Part shown: in pieces, positions 45,741-64,000 of the stretch
How positions within the stretch are numbered: position 1 is the first letter of the stretch
How the letters are laid out: every line of letters starts with the position of its first letter
From: Humulus lupulus
Lineage: Eukaryota; Streptophyta; Magnoliopsida; Rosales; Cannabaceae
Assembly: GCF_963169125.1 (NCBI RefSeq)
Contig: NC_084793.1
Coordinates: 226,160,360-226,224,359, forward strand
Direction of reading: 5' to 3'
DNA length: 64,000 nucleotides
Program-made: the position numbers and the translations under genes
Notes under the pieces: model-generated
What the model saw: the letters and a program-made list of their open reading frames with translations, nothing else
The model's database searches: none
Told to the model about the DNA's origin: nothing

Positions 45741-47764
45741 TGTTAATATTAATTCCCTAAAAGCATGTAAAGACATTTTATTGGTTTTAAATAAATGTTC
45801 AATTTTATTATATTCGAATGTTATAATTATTGTTTGAATTAATTATACAATAATATCAAGAAAATTCCCTATTCATTCATGAGAATATGATCTTGTATTA
45901 GTACGAGAGAATTAAGATCATATATAATGAATAATATAGTCAGTAACATATTAAAGTAAGGAATCTTTAATGAATGGTAACTAATATGGTTTGCTAAGCA
46001 TACAAGATACAAGTAATCTAGATTCAGATTATTGATGTGGATAGGCATCTTAGTAAATGTGTTGTATATAATAGAGATTATATATGAGAATTAATTATAT
46101 TTATAAACTTGTCGTTTGTTGTAAAGATTTAATTCTTGACATAATAGATGATCATTTGTAGATCAGTCTAAATCTTGAGTATTCATGAACTCCTGATTAT
46201 GTTTATTGGATCTTTTGATTCAATCATTAAGGTCTCTTAGAATAATGAGGCTAATAACTTTTGTTTTGGAGATTCAATATCATGGATGGCTGGGACCATG
46301 AATTACAATATTGGAATCCATGCTTTCTTAATGGATCGAATATCGGTTCCCTTAAGGGTTGATTCCGGAACTGAATAGTTATTGAATTCAAATCTATAAT
46401 TAGATTATAGATTAATTATTTGCTAGTGAATCAATGGTACTTAAGGATCAAGAGGTAATTAGAAGGGTAAAATAGTCATTTTGACCAGCTCTAATTTACG
46501 AACCAATAATGGAGGACAAAACTACATATATTGATTAGATCAATGGACTACTAGAGAAAACTTTGTAAATATAATTCTATAAATACTTAGAGTGCAATTC
46601 CATATTTATAGTGGAGTAATCATGGAATTAATAAATAAGATTATTATATTAAATAGTTTAATTAATAATCTGGTTTATTGGAGCTTTGTATTATACCTCC
46701 ATAGTCTCCAGGTCACCTTTCTCCTACACTGTCAAGCGTAAGGATGTCAAAAGAAATATTTGTTAAGAGAAATGACTAAATTGAAAAGGAATTAATTTTC
46801 CAATGCAAAGAAATAATTATTTGATAGTTATGGGTAATTGATTGATTGTGAATTAATTAATTATTTAACTATATAGTTTTTATTTTGAAAAACTATAGGT
46901 TAAATTTAATATTAATATTGTTTGGAGTAATATAAAGAGAGAGAATAATAAATATCTTAGTTATAACATAATATTTATTTATTCCATTTAAAACTGATAT
47001 TTTAAGATAAAATTAATTTTTAATTAAGTGATATTTATTTTGGAATAAATATCTTGTCTTAAAAGTTGATTAAATAAACAAATGAGAAAATTAGGACAAC
47101 CCTAAAAGGACTGGGCAACACACATTGTACAGTACAGTGTGTGGTGCCTAACATCAGGGACTTTTATCCCTACAGTTGGAATTTTGAATTTCAAATAAAT
47201 TTGTTTAACTAGTTATTTAATTATTATTTTTAATTATGAATTAAATAAATAACTAAATGAAAATATCTAATTAGTTTTTAATTTGAATTATATTTTAATT
47301 AAATAACAATTATTTAATTAGATTAAATATCTTTATAAGTCTGATAGTACGTAACTTTCAGGAGTGGCTTGAATTATTATTTTGAATGTAGACTCTCTCT
47401 CTAATGCGATAGTTTTCTCTAAACCTTCTCTCTATCAAAATCTCTCTAGATCTCATGTGTTGAGTACATCTAGGGTGTCACATAAATCAACCTTTTGAAT
47501 CCTACGTGCCCATTCATGTCCTTGTGTGTTTAAAGATTGGTCTGGAAGATCAGGGTGTGAGATCTCAAAACATTGGATAGGAAGATTGTTGATTTATACA
47601 AAAAGACTCAATGACACTTGATAGGCTACAAGAGGTAATCCCTGATCTATTTGTATGTGATTTAATATTTATATATGTGTATGATCCTGGCTGGTATTAA
47701 TATTTATTAAAATGGGTCTGTATATTCCGCTGCGTACCTTTGATTTGATCATTTAAAACCAACA
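45741..47764 (+). mobile_element. Copia 3' LTR, full length
   Basis: Starts TGTTAATATTAATTCCC, ends AAAACCAACA; 2024 bp. It retains the 146-bp start and the 350-bp internal segment lost from the 5' LTR, and therefore represents the ancestral LTR. Followed by ACTTC; the partner duplication is lost with the 5' end. Confidence 0.88.
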
Positions 47765-48500
47765 ACTTCTTCATTTCTAAGTATAATAGAAGGTCTTATG
47801 ACTCATTCTTTTCCCTTCTTGACCTGTTCGAGGGGGAGGTGGATGTTTCTTGCTCGAATAACACTTTATTTGTAAATTGTTTACCAAACGATAGTGTAGG
47901 CATGGGTACTTTACTTTCCATTAGAGGTTTTGCTCGACTCATTTATTCTTTGCTTGTTGAGCTAACACACCTTTTTTGTATGCAGCTGTGTCAAATATCG
48001 ATCCATTTGACATCAATGCCTCAGTCTCTTTTGTAGCTTCGACTAGAAAAACCCCATCAAAGAGAAAGGCCACTGGTTCTGGGTCGAGTCGAGAGAGGTG
48101 CCCAGAAATATATGTGAAATGCAAAGATCCCTTCATTGCCGACCCTCTTGCTCCAGGTCCATCCGAGTCGATCTCTCCTCCTCCTACAAGATCTGCTGGT
48201 CGTTTTGCCGATCTAAATGCTACTCATGTTGTCCTCCAAATGCTCAAGGCTTTAGGTTAGGACATTAGCAATCTAACAACCAAACTCTCTCAACATCTTT
48301 TGAGTAATGAGGCCTTTTTCCTCCCTAGTCGATGCGACCTTGAGCTCTGCTCTCGATTGAGCTCTCTGTGAGACGTTGTCGGTAAGTACTTCGTTTCACT
48401 TCTCTTTTTACTATAATTTTGCATATAATTCTATTCCCTTACGATTTTCCTTCTCACATTTTTTCAAGACAGAGAGAATGAGCTTCTTCAACATCTTAAG
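47765..48500 (+). pseudogene. 5' exons of an antisense accessory ORF of the right-hand Tat element
   Basis: A probable exon opens after TGTATGCAG near 47983 and reads VSNIDPFDINASVSFVASTR, KTPSKRKATGSGSSRERCPE, SPPPTRSAGRFADLNATHVV, up to a stop at 48258-48260 (TAG). It continues in frame to a GTAAGT 5' splice site near 48380. A second possible exon after TTTTCAAG (near 48466) reads ENELLQHLKD. It runs opposite to the pol of the Tat element at 58.6-64 kb. No known domain. Joining it to 56690-57627 across the repeat array is inference. Confidence 0.45.
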
Positions 48501-49229
48501 GACTAAGATCATTGATGAGTGCATATTTATACACTCATTCTTTTCTTTTAAAACTATGAATTATTGTATTTTCCTTAAGCTTTCGTTTATTTTTTATGTA
48601 TTCTCTTGAGTGTGTAGTTGTAAGCATAAATGATGATTTTATAAGGAATTTGGAGCACATTGGACATAATTGAGTAAAGTGTCAAACATGAGAAGTGAAG
48701 TGAGCTGAAAAAATCAAGTTTACTAGAAAGTGTTAGGGGAGGCGCCATTGCACCTGGTTGTAGGCGCCATTGTGTCGTGTGTTTAGATTACAAGTTTTCA
48801 TTATTTAAAATGGAATTTTGAGGGTAATGTCTAGAGGTCAATAAATATACACTTAGGGTTTCATTAAATATACTTTTGGGTTGTCTAAAAGGCAGAGAAT
48901 ACATTGGAGAACAAGGAGAAGAAGAATTGAAGCCAAATCAAATATCTAATCTAGTTCTTCTTCTCTTACTTTTCTTTTTAGTTTAATTAGTTATGAATAT
49001 AAATGTTATTGATTGAATATTTTTGAACATGAACTAAACATATTTTCTAGAGTATTTGTGGAACTATTTTAGATTATTCAATTATAGTTATGATATTATT
49101 CCCACGAGGTTTCTCTAATTTCTCCATGAACTCTTTTTTTAAATGTTTATCTTTTTAATGCTTGATCATCATTGAATTGAACTGAGATTTATATTTTACA
49201 CTTGAGAGATATAATCTTAAGTAATGCGA
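48501..49229. other. AT-rich, TE-like stretch before the repeat array
   Basis: No supported gene. Contains GAGTGCATATTTATACACTC, an imperfect dyad near 48514-48533, a duplicated AGGCGCCATT word (48740-48770) and long T-rich runs. It may be a small LTR or intron sequence. The trinucleotide array starts at its right edge. Confidence 0.4.
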
Positions 49230-56684
<7,455 letters not shown>

Positions 56685-56689
56685 CTTTA

Positions 56690-57627
56690 GATTAAGGAGG
56701 TTATTCACTCGTCCCCTACTCCAAGGTCTGGCTCCGCCAGCAAAGTCCCAGAGGGTGCTGCTGAGGAGTTTCATGGACCTTTAAAGAAGGCCTTAGCCAT
56801 TCATCAAGGCCACACAAAAAGGGTGTCTTCTACCCAATCTAACTTCATGACTAATCTAAGTACCAAGTATATCACCAGTACTGGCCTTCAGGATATTGTT
56901 AGGGTAAGTATTTGGCATTCTTGGAGCTAATTCATTTTCCTTATCTGTCATTTGTTCTCAGCTTCCTTATTTCATGCTGTAGGGTATGCTGGTCCTTAGT
57001 TATGCTCATTATCATGCCAAAGGGGTGAGCAAGCAAGTGATTGGCTTGATGAAGGAGTCTGAAGAAAAGACCTCTCATGTTAATGAGTTGTCCGAACAAG
57101 TTCAGAATCTTCAACGGACCTTCGAGAAGGTTATTAAGGAAAATGTGAACTTCAAAAATGTTGTTGAGCAGAGGAACCTTGATGTTAACTGGTTGGAGAG
57201 GAGGATCGAAGAGCTGAAAAAGATTGATGCTGTTGAGAAGGCCACCCAGGAATAGGAGGACAGACTGGCAAAGGCTCTTAAGCAAGAAAAATATGATCGA
57301 GCTGCCGATGTTAAGGCTTTGGAGGATTTTGGCCTGAGCACTTTCTTCGATTTTTGGGTTCGTAACAAAACAGTGGACTTCAGTTATTTGGGAGAGGCTT
57401 ACGATGAGCTCATAAAGTACTACACTGAGCGGAAGAAGAACAAGGCTCCGGCCGGACCTACCGAGGAGCTGCCCATTTCCGAGCCAATCGTCACAACTTC
57501 TGAAGAGGGTGTCTAGCCATCCGACCCAAGTTATTCAAATGAGGCTCCAACTCCTGCGGACCAGTCCAGTAATCTCCCAGCCGAAACAATTGTTGTTGAC
57601 CCCGAGCAACACATCCCTAACTCTTGA
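56690..57627 (+). pseudogene. Coiled-coil accessory ORF, antisense to Tat pol, with an intron
   Basis: Exon at about 56690-56903 (SGSASKVPEGAAEEFHGPLK, TKRVSSTQSNFMTNLSTKYI, ending DIVR), intron 56904-56982 (GTAAGT...TGTAG), exon from 56983 (GMLVLSYAHYHAKGVSKQVI). A long coiled coil follows (EKTSHVNELSEQVQNLQRTF, NLDVNWLERRIEELKKIDAV), then stops at 57253-57255 and 57514-57516 and an end at 57625-57627. It lies just beyond pol of a Tat element on the opposite strand, the position where Tat elements such as Grande carry an antisense ORF. Function unknown; a captured host gene is the alternative. Confidence 0.6.
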
Positions 57628-58590
57628 AAACTCTATCTGTCTTCTTTTTGTTCTTTATGTAGTCTATGTCTAAACAAAAGTGATTGAGCCGAGCAGTCTT
57701 TATTCTCGCACACTTATTTTCCTTTTGTCGAGCGCCATTTGACACATGTCTATATGATATTTTTATTTGGGTATGTATCTACTCATACTTTATTTTTCAT
57801 TACTGCTCTGTGTATACTGTTTTTTTTTCTAGAGCTATGCGGTTCTGTTTGGAGCTGTGCGGCTCTATCTGTTGATCGGAGCTAATTAAATTTTTTGAAC
57901 GAGTTGTAAACAATATTGTTCAACCCTATCTACAGAAATTGTTTTATGGCTCTTTTTGTTGCCTGGTATACCGAGCAACGAACAAGCACTTTAACATTAA
58001 TAAAAATTAACCCTTCTAAGTCCTTTTAATTATGCACTTTTTTTCTCTTCTTGTCCATGTATTACTATGGTGCCCCCTAAGTGACCGAGCGGGATTCATA
58101 ACTCTTGGGTTATCCTCTTGGTCACTTGCTAATTGACGAGAATTGTTCGTAATAACCTGTTCAGGCCCATTTAGGTTTGCCAAAACCTGCAAAGGTTTCA
58201 TACACTACCGAGAATCTGTGATGTAACTCACTAGTTAGCAAGACAGTCATTGTAAAAATAAAGGCCTGTAAAAATGGACCAAACATGTCTTATTGATTAA
58301 GGATAAACCATACAAGTTGCATCGCTACAAAGTAGCTTACATTCATAAACATTAATTATTACACTAAATGGGCAAATCGTGCCTGTGCATAATTAATAAA
58401 ACTAACTTTGGCTGGTTTGTGGTAAGGGCAATCATGCCTGTCCCGGCCAGTAAACGATCACTTAGAAGCAATTTTATTGGTTGTACTTCCTTAGGTTTTC
58501 CCCATTCCAATAACAAGGGACGGGAACTAGCTGGAGATCTTGGTCATACCGCACTAGCTTGTACGTGACTAGTGGTACTATTTCTGTGAC
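57628..58590. other. Intergenic part between accessory ORF and Tat pol
   Basis: No supported coding region. Includes a duplicated GCGG-TTCTGTTTGGAGCTGTG / GCGGCTCTATCTG segment (about 57837-57875) and T-rich sequence that could serve as 3' untranslated region for converging transcripts. Confidence 0.45.
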
Positions 58591-59340
58591 CTGGTAGGGG
58601 CCTTCCCAGCTGGGGCCTAGTACTCCTGCTGAAGCTTTTCGAATTTTTGGGAATACTCTTCCTAAGATTAGGTCTCCTACATCAAATTTTTATTCCTTAA
58701 GTCTAGAATTGAAGTACCAGGAAATTTCTTACTGATGGGCGGCCAGGCGTATTTGGAATTTTTTGCGTCTTTCTTCAATCTGGTCTAAGGACTCAGCCAG
58801 CAGTCGGTGGTTACAATCCTGGTCATATGTCGTGCGCCTGTGAGACGGTGGAGTCACCTCTACGGACAGCATCGCTTCATACCCGTATGTAAATGCAAAG
58901 GGGTTATCTCTAGTAGCTGTTCGCTCAGCAGTCCTATAGGACCATAACACTTCAGGTAGTTTCTCAGGCCAGTTTCGCTTAGCCTCTTCTAAACGCTTCT
59001 TTAGAGTGTCTTTGAGAGTCTTGTTAACTGATTTTACCTGTCCATTTGCTTGTTGGCGTGAGACTGCTGAGAAGATTTTTGTGATGCCATGTCTCGTGTA
59101 GAAAGCAGTAAATAACTAGTTGTCTAATTACGTGCCATTGTGAGACACTATTTTGTGGGGAAGACCAAACCTACAAATTATATTATTTACCACAAAGTCC
59201 AATACTTTCTTGGAAGTGATTGTTGCGAGTGGCTCGGCCTCCGTCCATTTGGTAAAGTAATCTACTGCTACTACAGCGTACTGTACTCCCCCCTTTTCTT
59301 TTTGGCAACTGACCAATAAGGTCGATCCCCCAAATGGAAA
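58591..59340 (-). pseudogene. Tat integrase core and C-terminal part
   Basis: KGGVQYAVVAVDYFTKWTEA and NIICRFGLPHKIVSHNGT at 59316-59128 give the first Asp and the region where the second Asp has become His-Asn. The C-terminal part MLWSYRTAERTATRDNPFAF, TYGYEAMLSVEVTPPSHR and LDQIEERRKKFQIRLAAHQ lies at 58950-58729. Several stops. Confidence 0.82.
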
Positions 59341-59399
59341 AGGGCTATGGACTTTGCATCTATGTCAGTTCGTTTGGGGTTGGGGGGATTTTTGCAAAT

Positions 59400-59830
59400 C
59401 TCTGACATTTGTCACATTTTCAAACATGCGATATGGAGTCCTCATTCATAGTTGGCCAGAATTAGCCTTGCCTTAGAATTTTCTTAGAAAGACTCTGCCC
59501 CCCAACATAATTCCCACAGAAACCCTCATGTACCTCTTCAAGTAGTCTTTTTGATTCTGTATGGTTGACGCACCTGAGCAATGTCATGGAGAATCCTTTT
59601 CTATACATGACCCCATCTAGGATGAGGTACCGAGTAGCTTTCCTTATCAATTTTCTAGACTCGTTACGACTGTTGGGCAGGACTCCATGCTCTAGATAAG
59701 CTGCAATCAGGGTCATCCAAGACAGAGCGTTGTCTTTTAGAAAGACTGGTTCTAGCAGGTTGATATTGGGTCCATCCAGATTCTCAATGGGGACCAAATT
59801 GGCTTCGTCCACCACGACACTACTGGCCAG
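59400..59830 (-). pseudogene. Tat spacer and integrase zinc-binding region
   Basis: 117 open residues: ALSWMTLIAAYLEHGVLPNS, RKLIRKATRYLILDGVMYRK, LLRCVNHTESKRLLEEVHEG, FCGNYVGGQSLSKKILRQG. This matches the usual H-x-G-x-C-G-x-H part; the histidine is replaced (NYVGG). Confidence 0.8.
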
Positions 59831-60200
59831 CCTAGCCAGTGCATCTTCCGTGGCATTTTTTTCTCTAGGTATCTGCTGGATGGTGTATCTCTTAATCTAA
59901 GCAAGAAAATCTTTGATTTCACTAAGATATGCCATCATTTTCTCTCATCGAGCAACATATTCTCCGAGGACATGGTTGACAATTAGCTAGGAGTCACTAT
60001 ATATCTCCAAGGATTTAATTTTCACTTCTTTAACTAATCTTAGGCCCACAATAAGTGCTTCGTATTCTGCTTCGTTATTAGATGCCTCAAATCCAAAATG
60101 AAGTGCACAATGAATGTGTTGCTCTTCGGGGGTGATTAGAGTGAGACCGGTGCCAGACCATTGGTTGGTAGACGAGCCATCTACGTGTAGTTTCTAGGTT
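59831..60200 (-). pseudogene. Second, archaeal-type RNase H of the Tat element
   Basis: HCALHFGFEASNNEAEYEAL (catalytic Glu), VGLRLVKEVKIKSLEIYSDS (Asp), a stop, LIVNHVLGEYVAR and NATEDALARLAS (last Asp). This additional RNase H is found in Tat elements and not in other Gypsy lineages. Interrupted by at least three stops. Confidence 0.85.
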
Positions 60201-60439
60201 TGTTGTTCTTTTTTGGAATCAATAGTGTTGGATTCTGGGTGTCCAGCATTCTTCGCAACATTTGTGCTGCGTGGTTACCCAGACTCGGATGACTGCTTGG
60301 CTATGACTCCGTCTGGTTCTACGACTTCGGTACACTCAACTACAAAATCTGCAAGAGCCTGGCCTTTAATTATTGTTCAGGGCTGGTAGGTAACCTTGTA
60401 CTGCCCGAGCTCTATAGATCATTTGAGCAACCGACATGA

Positions 60440-60998
60440 GGTCTCTGACTTTTGCAAGACTTGACACAGTGATTGGTCTGTAAGAACCTTGATTGGATGA
60501 GCTTAGAAATATGGGCGAAGTTTTCTTGAAGACAAAAGCAAGCAAGAAGTTAATTTTTCAAGTAGAGGTATATGCATTCGGCCTCAACCAACCTTTTATT
60601 AACATAGTAGACAGGATGTTGTGTCTTGTCTTCTTCCCTGATCAGGACTACACCAACAACGTGTTGATTTACTACCAGGTATATGCATAATTCTTCACCC
60701 TCTAGAGGTTTTGAAAGGATTGGGGGTTGTGCCAGCTGTTGCTTTAGAGACTGGAGGCTTATTCGCACTCTTCAGTCCATTCAAATTTCAATGTGCCTTT
60801 GAGGATATTAAAAAATGGAATACACTTATCAGTTGATTTAGACACAAATCTGTTGAGTGCTGCTATGCGTCCTGTTAGGCTTTGCACATCCTTGATCTTG
60901 ACTGGTGAGGGCATGTCTAGCACTGCTTTTATCTTTTTGGGGTTTGCTTCGATTCCCCTGGAGTTTACTATGAACCCCAAAAAATTTCCCGACCCCAC
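60440..60998 (-). pseudogene. RT connection and first RNase H of the Tat element
   Basis: FLGFIVNSRGIEANPKKIKA, VLDMPSPVKIKDVQSLTGR and AALNRFVSKSTDKCIPFFNI at 60998-60759 are the end of RT. QQLAQPPILSKPLEGEELCI, YLVVNQHVVGVVLIREED and QHPVYYVNKRLVEAE at 60768-60550 are RNase H, where the normal first catalytic Asp position has drifted. Confidence 0.82.
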
Positions 60999-61226
60999 AC
61001 CAAAGGAGCATTTAGGGGGATTAATTTCATTCTATATTGCCTTAGGATATTGAAACACTATTCCAAGTCCTCAATGTTCTACTCAGCCTGCTTGGATTTC
61101 ACCAACATATCGTCCATGTAAACTTCCATGTTATTCCCTATTTGGTTCTTGAACATACGGTTTACCAGCCGATGATATGTTGCTCCAGCATTTTTCGAGG
61201 CAAACGACATTACTCTGTAGCACTAC
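60999..61226 (-). pseudogene. Tat reverse transcriptase palm with YMDD
   Basis: From the solo LTR junction: CYRVMSFASKNAGATYHRLV, NRMFKNQIGNNMEVYMDDML (YMDD at 61120-61106), VKSKQAE, then stops. The catalytic pair is intact, but the gene is split by the LTR. Confidence 0.85.
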
Positions 61227-61620
61227 AACCCTGTTGGGGTTTTATGCCCTAATTAAAACCCAATTTCTATGTAATCTCATTTATTATCAATAAAAGAATA
61301 GAAATCATTTTTTGACTTGGTCAATCACTTTGCTCACAAGTTTTTTTTCATGATTATTTGTTTAATATAAAATTCTATTAAATCCCGAGCATATAGCTAA
61401 TCATATTTATAGTGACGTAATCACAGTGGAATATAAATATGATGATATGTTCAAAATAAGTTAGTCCTAAGATTAGTCAGCGCACAGGATTTACACTGAC
61501 TTGCCAATCTACGATATAATCTTCTTACACATTGTGGTGTTATGTTCTTTCCAGAAAATTAGCAAAGTAGATAAGATCGGATGTATATGTTACATCGGAC
61601 AAGACCGATATTGACAACTG

Positions 61621-61842
61621 ATAGGATAAGTAAACATACCGTTGTTATCTATTCTAGTCATATCATATAGTTGACCATAGGTTAATTCAATCTCAATTTT
61701 GAGTGGTTAGTATTTTAATTGATTGTATTATTTGAGTTCTTTGACTTGTTCATTACCAGCTTACCCTACGGACTAGCCCATACCTACATCTTGGGAACTC
61801 GTTAGTATAATTGAGTGGAAGTGTTAATCATAGATATGAACA
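61621..61842 (+). repeat. Left arm of a 222-bp inverted repeat inside the solo LTR
   Basis: Reads ATAGGATAAGTAAACATAC to TAGATATGAACA; reverse complement of 62697-62918 with a modest number of substitutions and essentially no length change. Confidence 0.9.
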
Positions 61843-62696
61843 TCTATAGCTTCTGATGAAGAAGTGAAATGATGGTTTCCTTTTAGTTTGGTTCAAGGTG
61901 CCAAATGATAGAGATCTCATTTCAATAATTAATATTAGTTTACTGAAATATCATTTACAAGGAACTAAGTGTTTTAAGGACAAAATACAATGAGCGGTAA
62001 AACGGTATTGTACACCGTCTATAGAGGATTGAGTGACAATTATGGTTGTAACAATGGATAAATAATAGTGTGTCTATATTTTTTATAGAGCGTTCTATGA
62101 ATTCAAGAGTGCAATTTCGAGTTTTTAGTGGAATCACGAGGAATTAATAAGTTAGTAAATTTATTTGTTAGATTTTTGATAACTTATTGGAGCTTGATTT
62201 CATAGGCCCATGGTCCCCATTGTACCTTGGATAAAATCATCTAGATAGTCTCAGTTAATTGATTTAATTATCAATTAGAATTATCAAAGTTGACCAGGTC
62301 AATTTTGGATAGTTTCCAGAGTTATGCAATTTTGAGAAGAATAGAGAAATTAGGACAGATTTATTAATTAAGGTAAATTGGTATCTAAATTAATAAATAA
62401 GTTTAAATCAAGGTTCAAATTATAAATAAATAATTTGATAAATTTTTTAATTAATTAAATCAATAGAAAATATTACAGGCCTTGATTTTAAGTCCAATGG
62501 GCATATAATCAAATGGGAAGTTTCACGGGCCTAAGCCCATGTTAATTTCGACCTAGGGTTGTTTATTGGCTACTATTTTATTGATTTTTTAATTAAATAA
62601 ATGACATGAATGAGTCTATAAAAGGTATCTTAAGAGAGAGTTGAAATCAGAAGTCACACAAGTCACAAGTCAGATTTTTTGATAGATTTAGAGAAA

Positions 62697-62918
62697 TGTT
62701 CATATCTATGATTAACACTCCCATTCAATTATACTAATGAGTTCCCAAGATGTAAGTATGGGCTAGTCCATAGGGTAAGCTAGTAATGAACAAGTCAAAG
62801 AACTCAAATAATACAATCAGTTAGAATACTAACTACTCAAAATTGAGATTGAATCGACCTATGGTCAACTATATGATATGATTAGAATAGATTATAACAG
62901 TATGTTTACTTATCCTAT
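62697..62918 (-). repeat. Right arm of the 222-bp inverted repeat
   Basis: Partner of 61621-61842, lying about 80 bp downstream of the TATA box, so it would be within an LTR-initiated transcript while the other arm would not. Confidence 0.9.
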
Positions 62919-63269
62919 TGTTCTTTTCTCTCATTGTTATTTTCTCTTCTTCTCTCTGTATCTATCTCATGTGTTGAGAATTTCCCATTCTAGTCTAGGT
63001 GATTCTAAGGATACTTTGGAAGGCTGTGAAGAAAATTGAAGATCGGTTTAATTTCTTGGTTATACTCTGCGATAGAACGGATACAAGGGTTAGAGAAACT
63101 GAAGGAATGGCTCATTCATTCCGCTGTGTATAATGTAAGTATTCTTATCATTATTTCTCTTTGAATTCAATTTTAGAAACATGTTCTAGGTTATCTCATA
63201 TTAATTTGTTTAATATTAGATCTACATGAAAATAAATAAAGATCATGTATAAGAATTCCTAACAAACCC

Positions 63270-63940
63270 CACATTCGTGCAGAAGCTAGTGTGCTCCTGG
63301 TCGGGTGGATGCATGCTAATCTGGTTGTACCCCGAGTAAGCATCCATAAAGGTTAAAATTTCATGGCCGCCTGTAGCTTCCACCAGTTGGGTCAATTCTT
63401 GGAAGTGGGAAGCAGTCCTTGGGGCATGCTTTATTCAAATCTGTAAAATTTATGCATACTCTCCACTTGTTGTTAGGCTTTGGTACTAATACGGGATTGG
63501 AAACCCATACAGGGTTAAAGGCTTCCCTGATAAAGTTGTTATTTCAGATCTTCTCCACTTCCTCGTTTAATGCTTTAGCCCTCGTTTGATCCAGTAACCT
63601 TCTTTTCTGTTGTACGGGCTTGAAGTGTTTGGTATCAACATTGAGGGCGTGGCTTATAATGGTTGGATAGATACCTACCATATCATTATGAGACCAGGCG
63701 AATACATCTTTGTTGTTCCATAGGAACTGGATCAAAGCAGATCTTATGTCCCCAGACAACCCTTTCCCTACCTTGACCACCCTGATCAGGTGTTTTGGGT
63801 CAAGCGGGACCTCTTCTAATTCTTCGACGGGGCCACCCCTATATCAGTATCCTCGAAATGAGGGTCTGTGTCATCTCCCCCATTTTGGGCTGCGTCCTAT
63901 TTCTAGTGACTGGGCCCTACAGGCTGGGCGGTAAGACTGC
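63270..63940 (-). pseudogene. Tat reverse transcriptase N-terminal part
   Basis: ALIQFLWNNKDVFAWSHNDM, HALNVDTKHFKPVQQKRRLL and TRAKALNEEVEKI (63780-63544), then a stop, NNNFIREAFNPVWVSNPVLV, PKPNNKWRVCINFTDLNK, ACPKDCFPLPRID, a one-base frame break near 63395, ILTFMDAYSGYNQISMHPPD (first catalytic Asp) and EHTSFCTNVG at the LTR junction. Confidence 0.85.
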
Positions 63941-64000
63941 CTTGCCTGCCTTTTTTATTGATGAATTATAACATTCTCTGGCCACCATTTGGTTCCCCTT

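Larger units (their letters stand above)
28805..47764 (+). mobile_element. Ty1/Copia retrotransposon hosting a 10.3 kb nested insertion
   Basis: 5' LTR 28805-30365 (truncated), PBS 30368, leader, gag from 42557, protease, integrase, RT, the last residues of RNase H, PPT, 3' LTR 45741-47764. The leader is interrupted by the inverted-LTR element 31087-41373. Without that insertion the element would be about 8.7 kb. The protease-type DSG motif, zinc knuckle and RT motifs are recognisable, but all domains carry stops. Most of RNase H is deleted. Confidence 0.9.
61232..63264 (+). mobile_element. Solo Copia LTR in the Tat RT gene, perfect AACCC duplication
   Basis: Begins TGTTGGGGTTTTATGCCC and ends GAATTCCTAACA, 2033 bp. 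Flanks are AACCC at 61227-61231 and at 63265-63269. A TATA box (CTATAAAAGG, near 62616) and a CTCATGTGTTGAGAATTTCC U5-like segment give plus orientation. It contains an internal inverted duplication (61621-61842 and 62697-62918). Solo state implies LTR-LTR recombination after insertion. Confidence 0.93.
58591..64000 (-). mobile_element. Tat-lineage Gypsy pol region, minus strand, continues beyond the window
   Basis: Minus-strand order from the window edge: RT N-terminal part, solo LTR insertion, RT palm, RNase H, archaeal-type RNase H, integrase zinc, core and C-terminal parts. The second RNase H is the hallmark of the Tat lineage. Protease, gag and the 5' LTR lie outside the window. No 3' LTR is recognisable on the left side before the Copia LTR at 47764. 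Confidence 0.85.

Noticed and set aside
56690..57627. A host coiled-coil gene
   Set aside because: Possible, but it has stops, sits directly behind Tat pol in antisense, and everything around it is retrotransposon; kept as accessory ORF with moderate confidence.

Overview
This 64 kb window is plant nuclear DNA, most likely from an AT-rich eudicot-type genome. It consists almost entirely of degraded, nested LTR retrotransposons. The lineages visible are Ty3/Gypsy of the Tat type (dual RNase H), Tekay/Del-like Gypsy with long LTRs starting TGTAA, a chromodomain-bearing chromovirus, at least two Ty1/Copia families, and a 5S-carrying TRIM of the Cassandra type. I see no convincing host gene, no structural RNA gene, no CRISPR array and nothing bacterial. 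The species cannot be fixed from the sequence alone.

Layout. Positions 1-5187 are LTR fragments stacked into one another. 5188-11659 is a minus-strand Copia relic (integrase, gag, leader, PBS, truncated 5' LTR) carrying a solo LTR with a perfect CATGT target duplication. 11660-20415 is a plus-strand Tat element (LTR, gag, protease, start of RT, partial 3' LTR) hit by a 2.3 kb solo LTR inside gag, a Copia LTR fragment inside RT and a Cassandra-like unit inside its 3' LTR. 20860-28804 holds a stray LTR and two head-to-head Tekay-like gag relics with long LTRs. 28805-47764 is a plus-strand Copia element whose leader was entered by a very unusual element (31087-41373) with ends in inverted orientation. 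The left arm of that element was in turn entered by a complete chromovirus (31491-37426, perfect ATAAG target duplication). 47765-64000 is the 3' half of a minus-strand Tat element: pol at about 58.6-64 kb, an antisense coiled-coil ORF with an intron, and a 7.4 kb compound trinucleotide array. A 2.0 kb solo LTR (perfect AACCC duplication) splits its RT.

Insertion order can be read off directly: chromovirus into inverted element into Copia; solo LTRs into Tat gag, Tat RT and the Copia leader; Tat into a Copia LTR. Every coding region is interrupted. Nearly all stops are of a kind that C-to-T or G-to-A transition can produce, as expected for heavily methylated, silenced elements.

The strongest unusual signals are: the 7.4 kb AGT/AGC array with higher-order organisation (49230-56684); the 10.3 kb element with arms longer than 1 kb in inverted orientation, retroviral-type ends and outward-facing TATA boxes (31087-41373); a 222 bp inverted duplication inside a solo LTR (61621-62918); and a microsatellite that expanded from a serine-codon linker of Copia pol (5229-5367).
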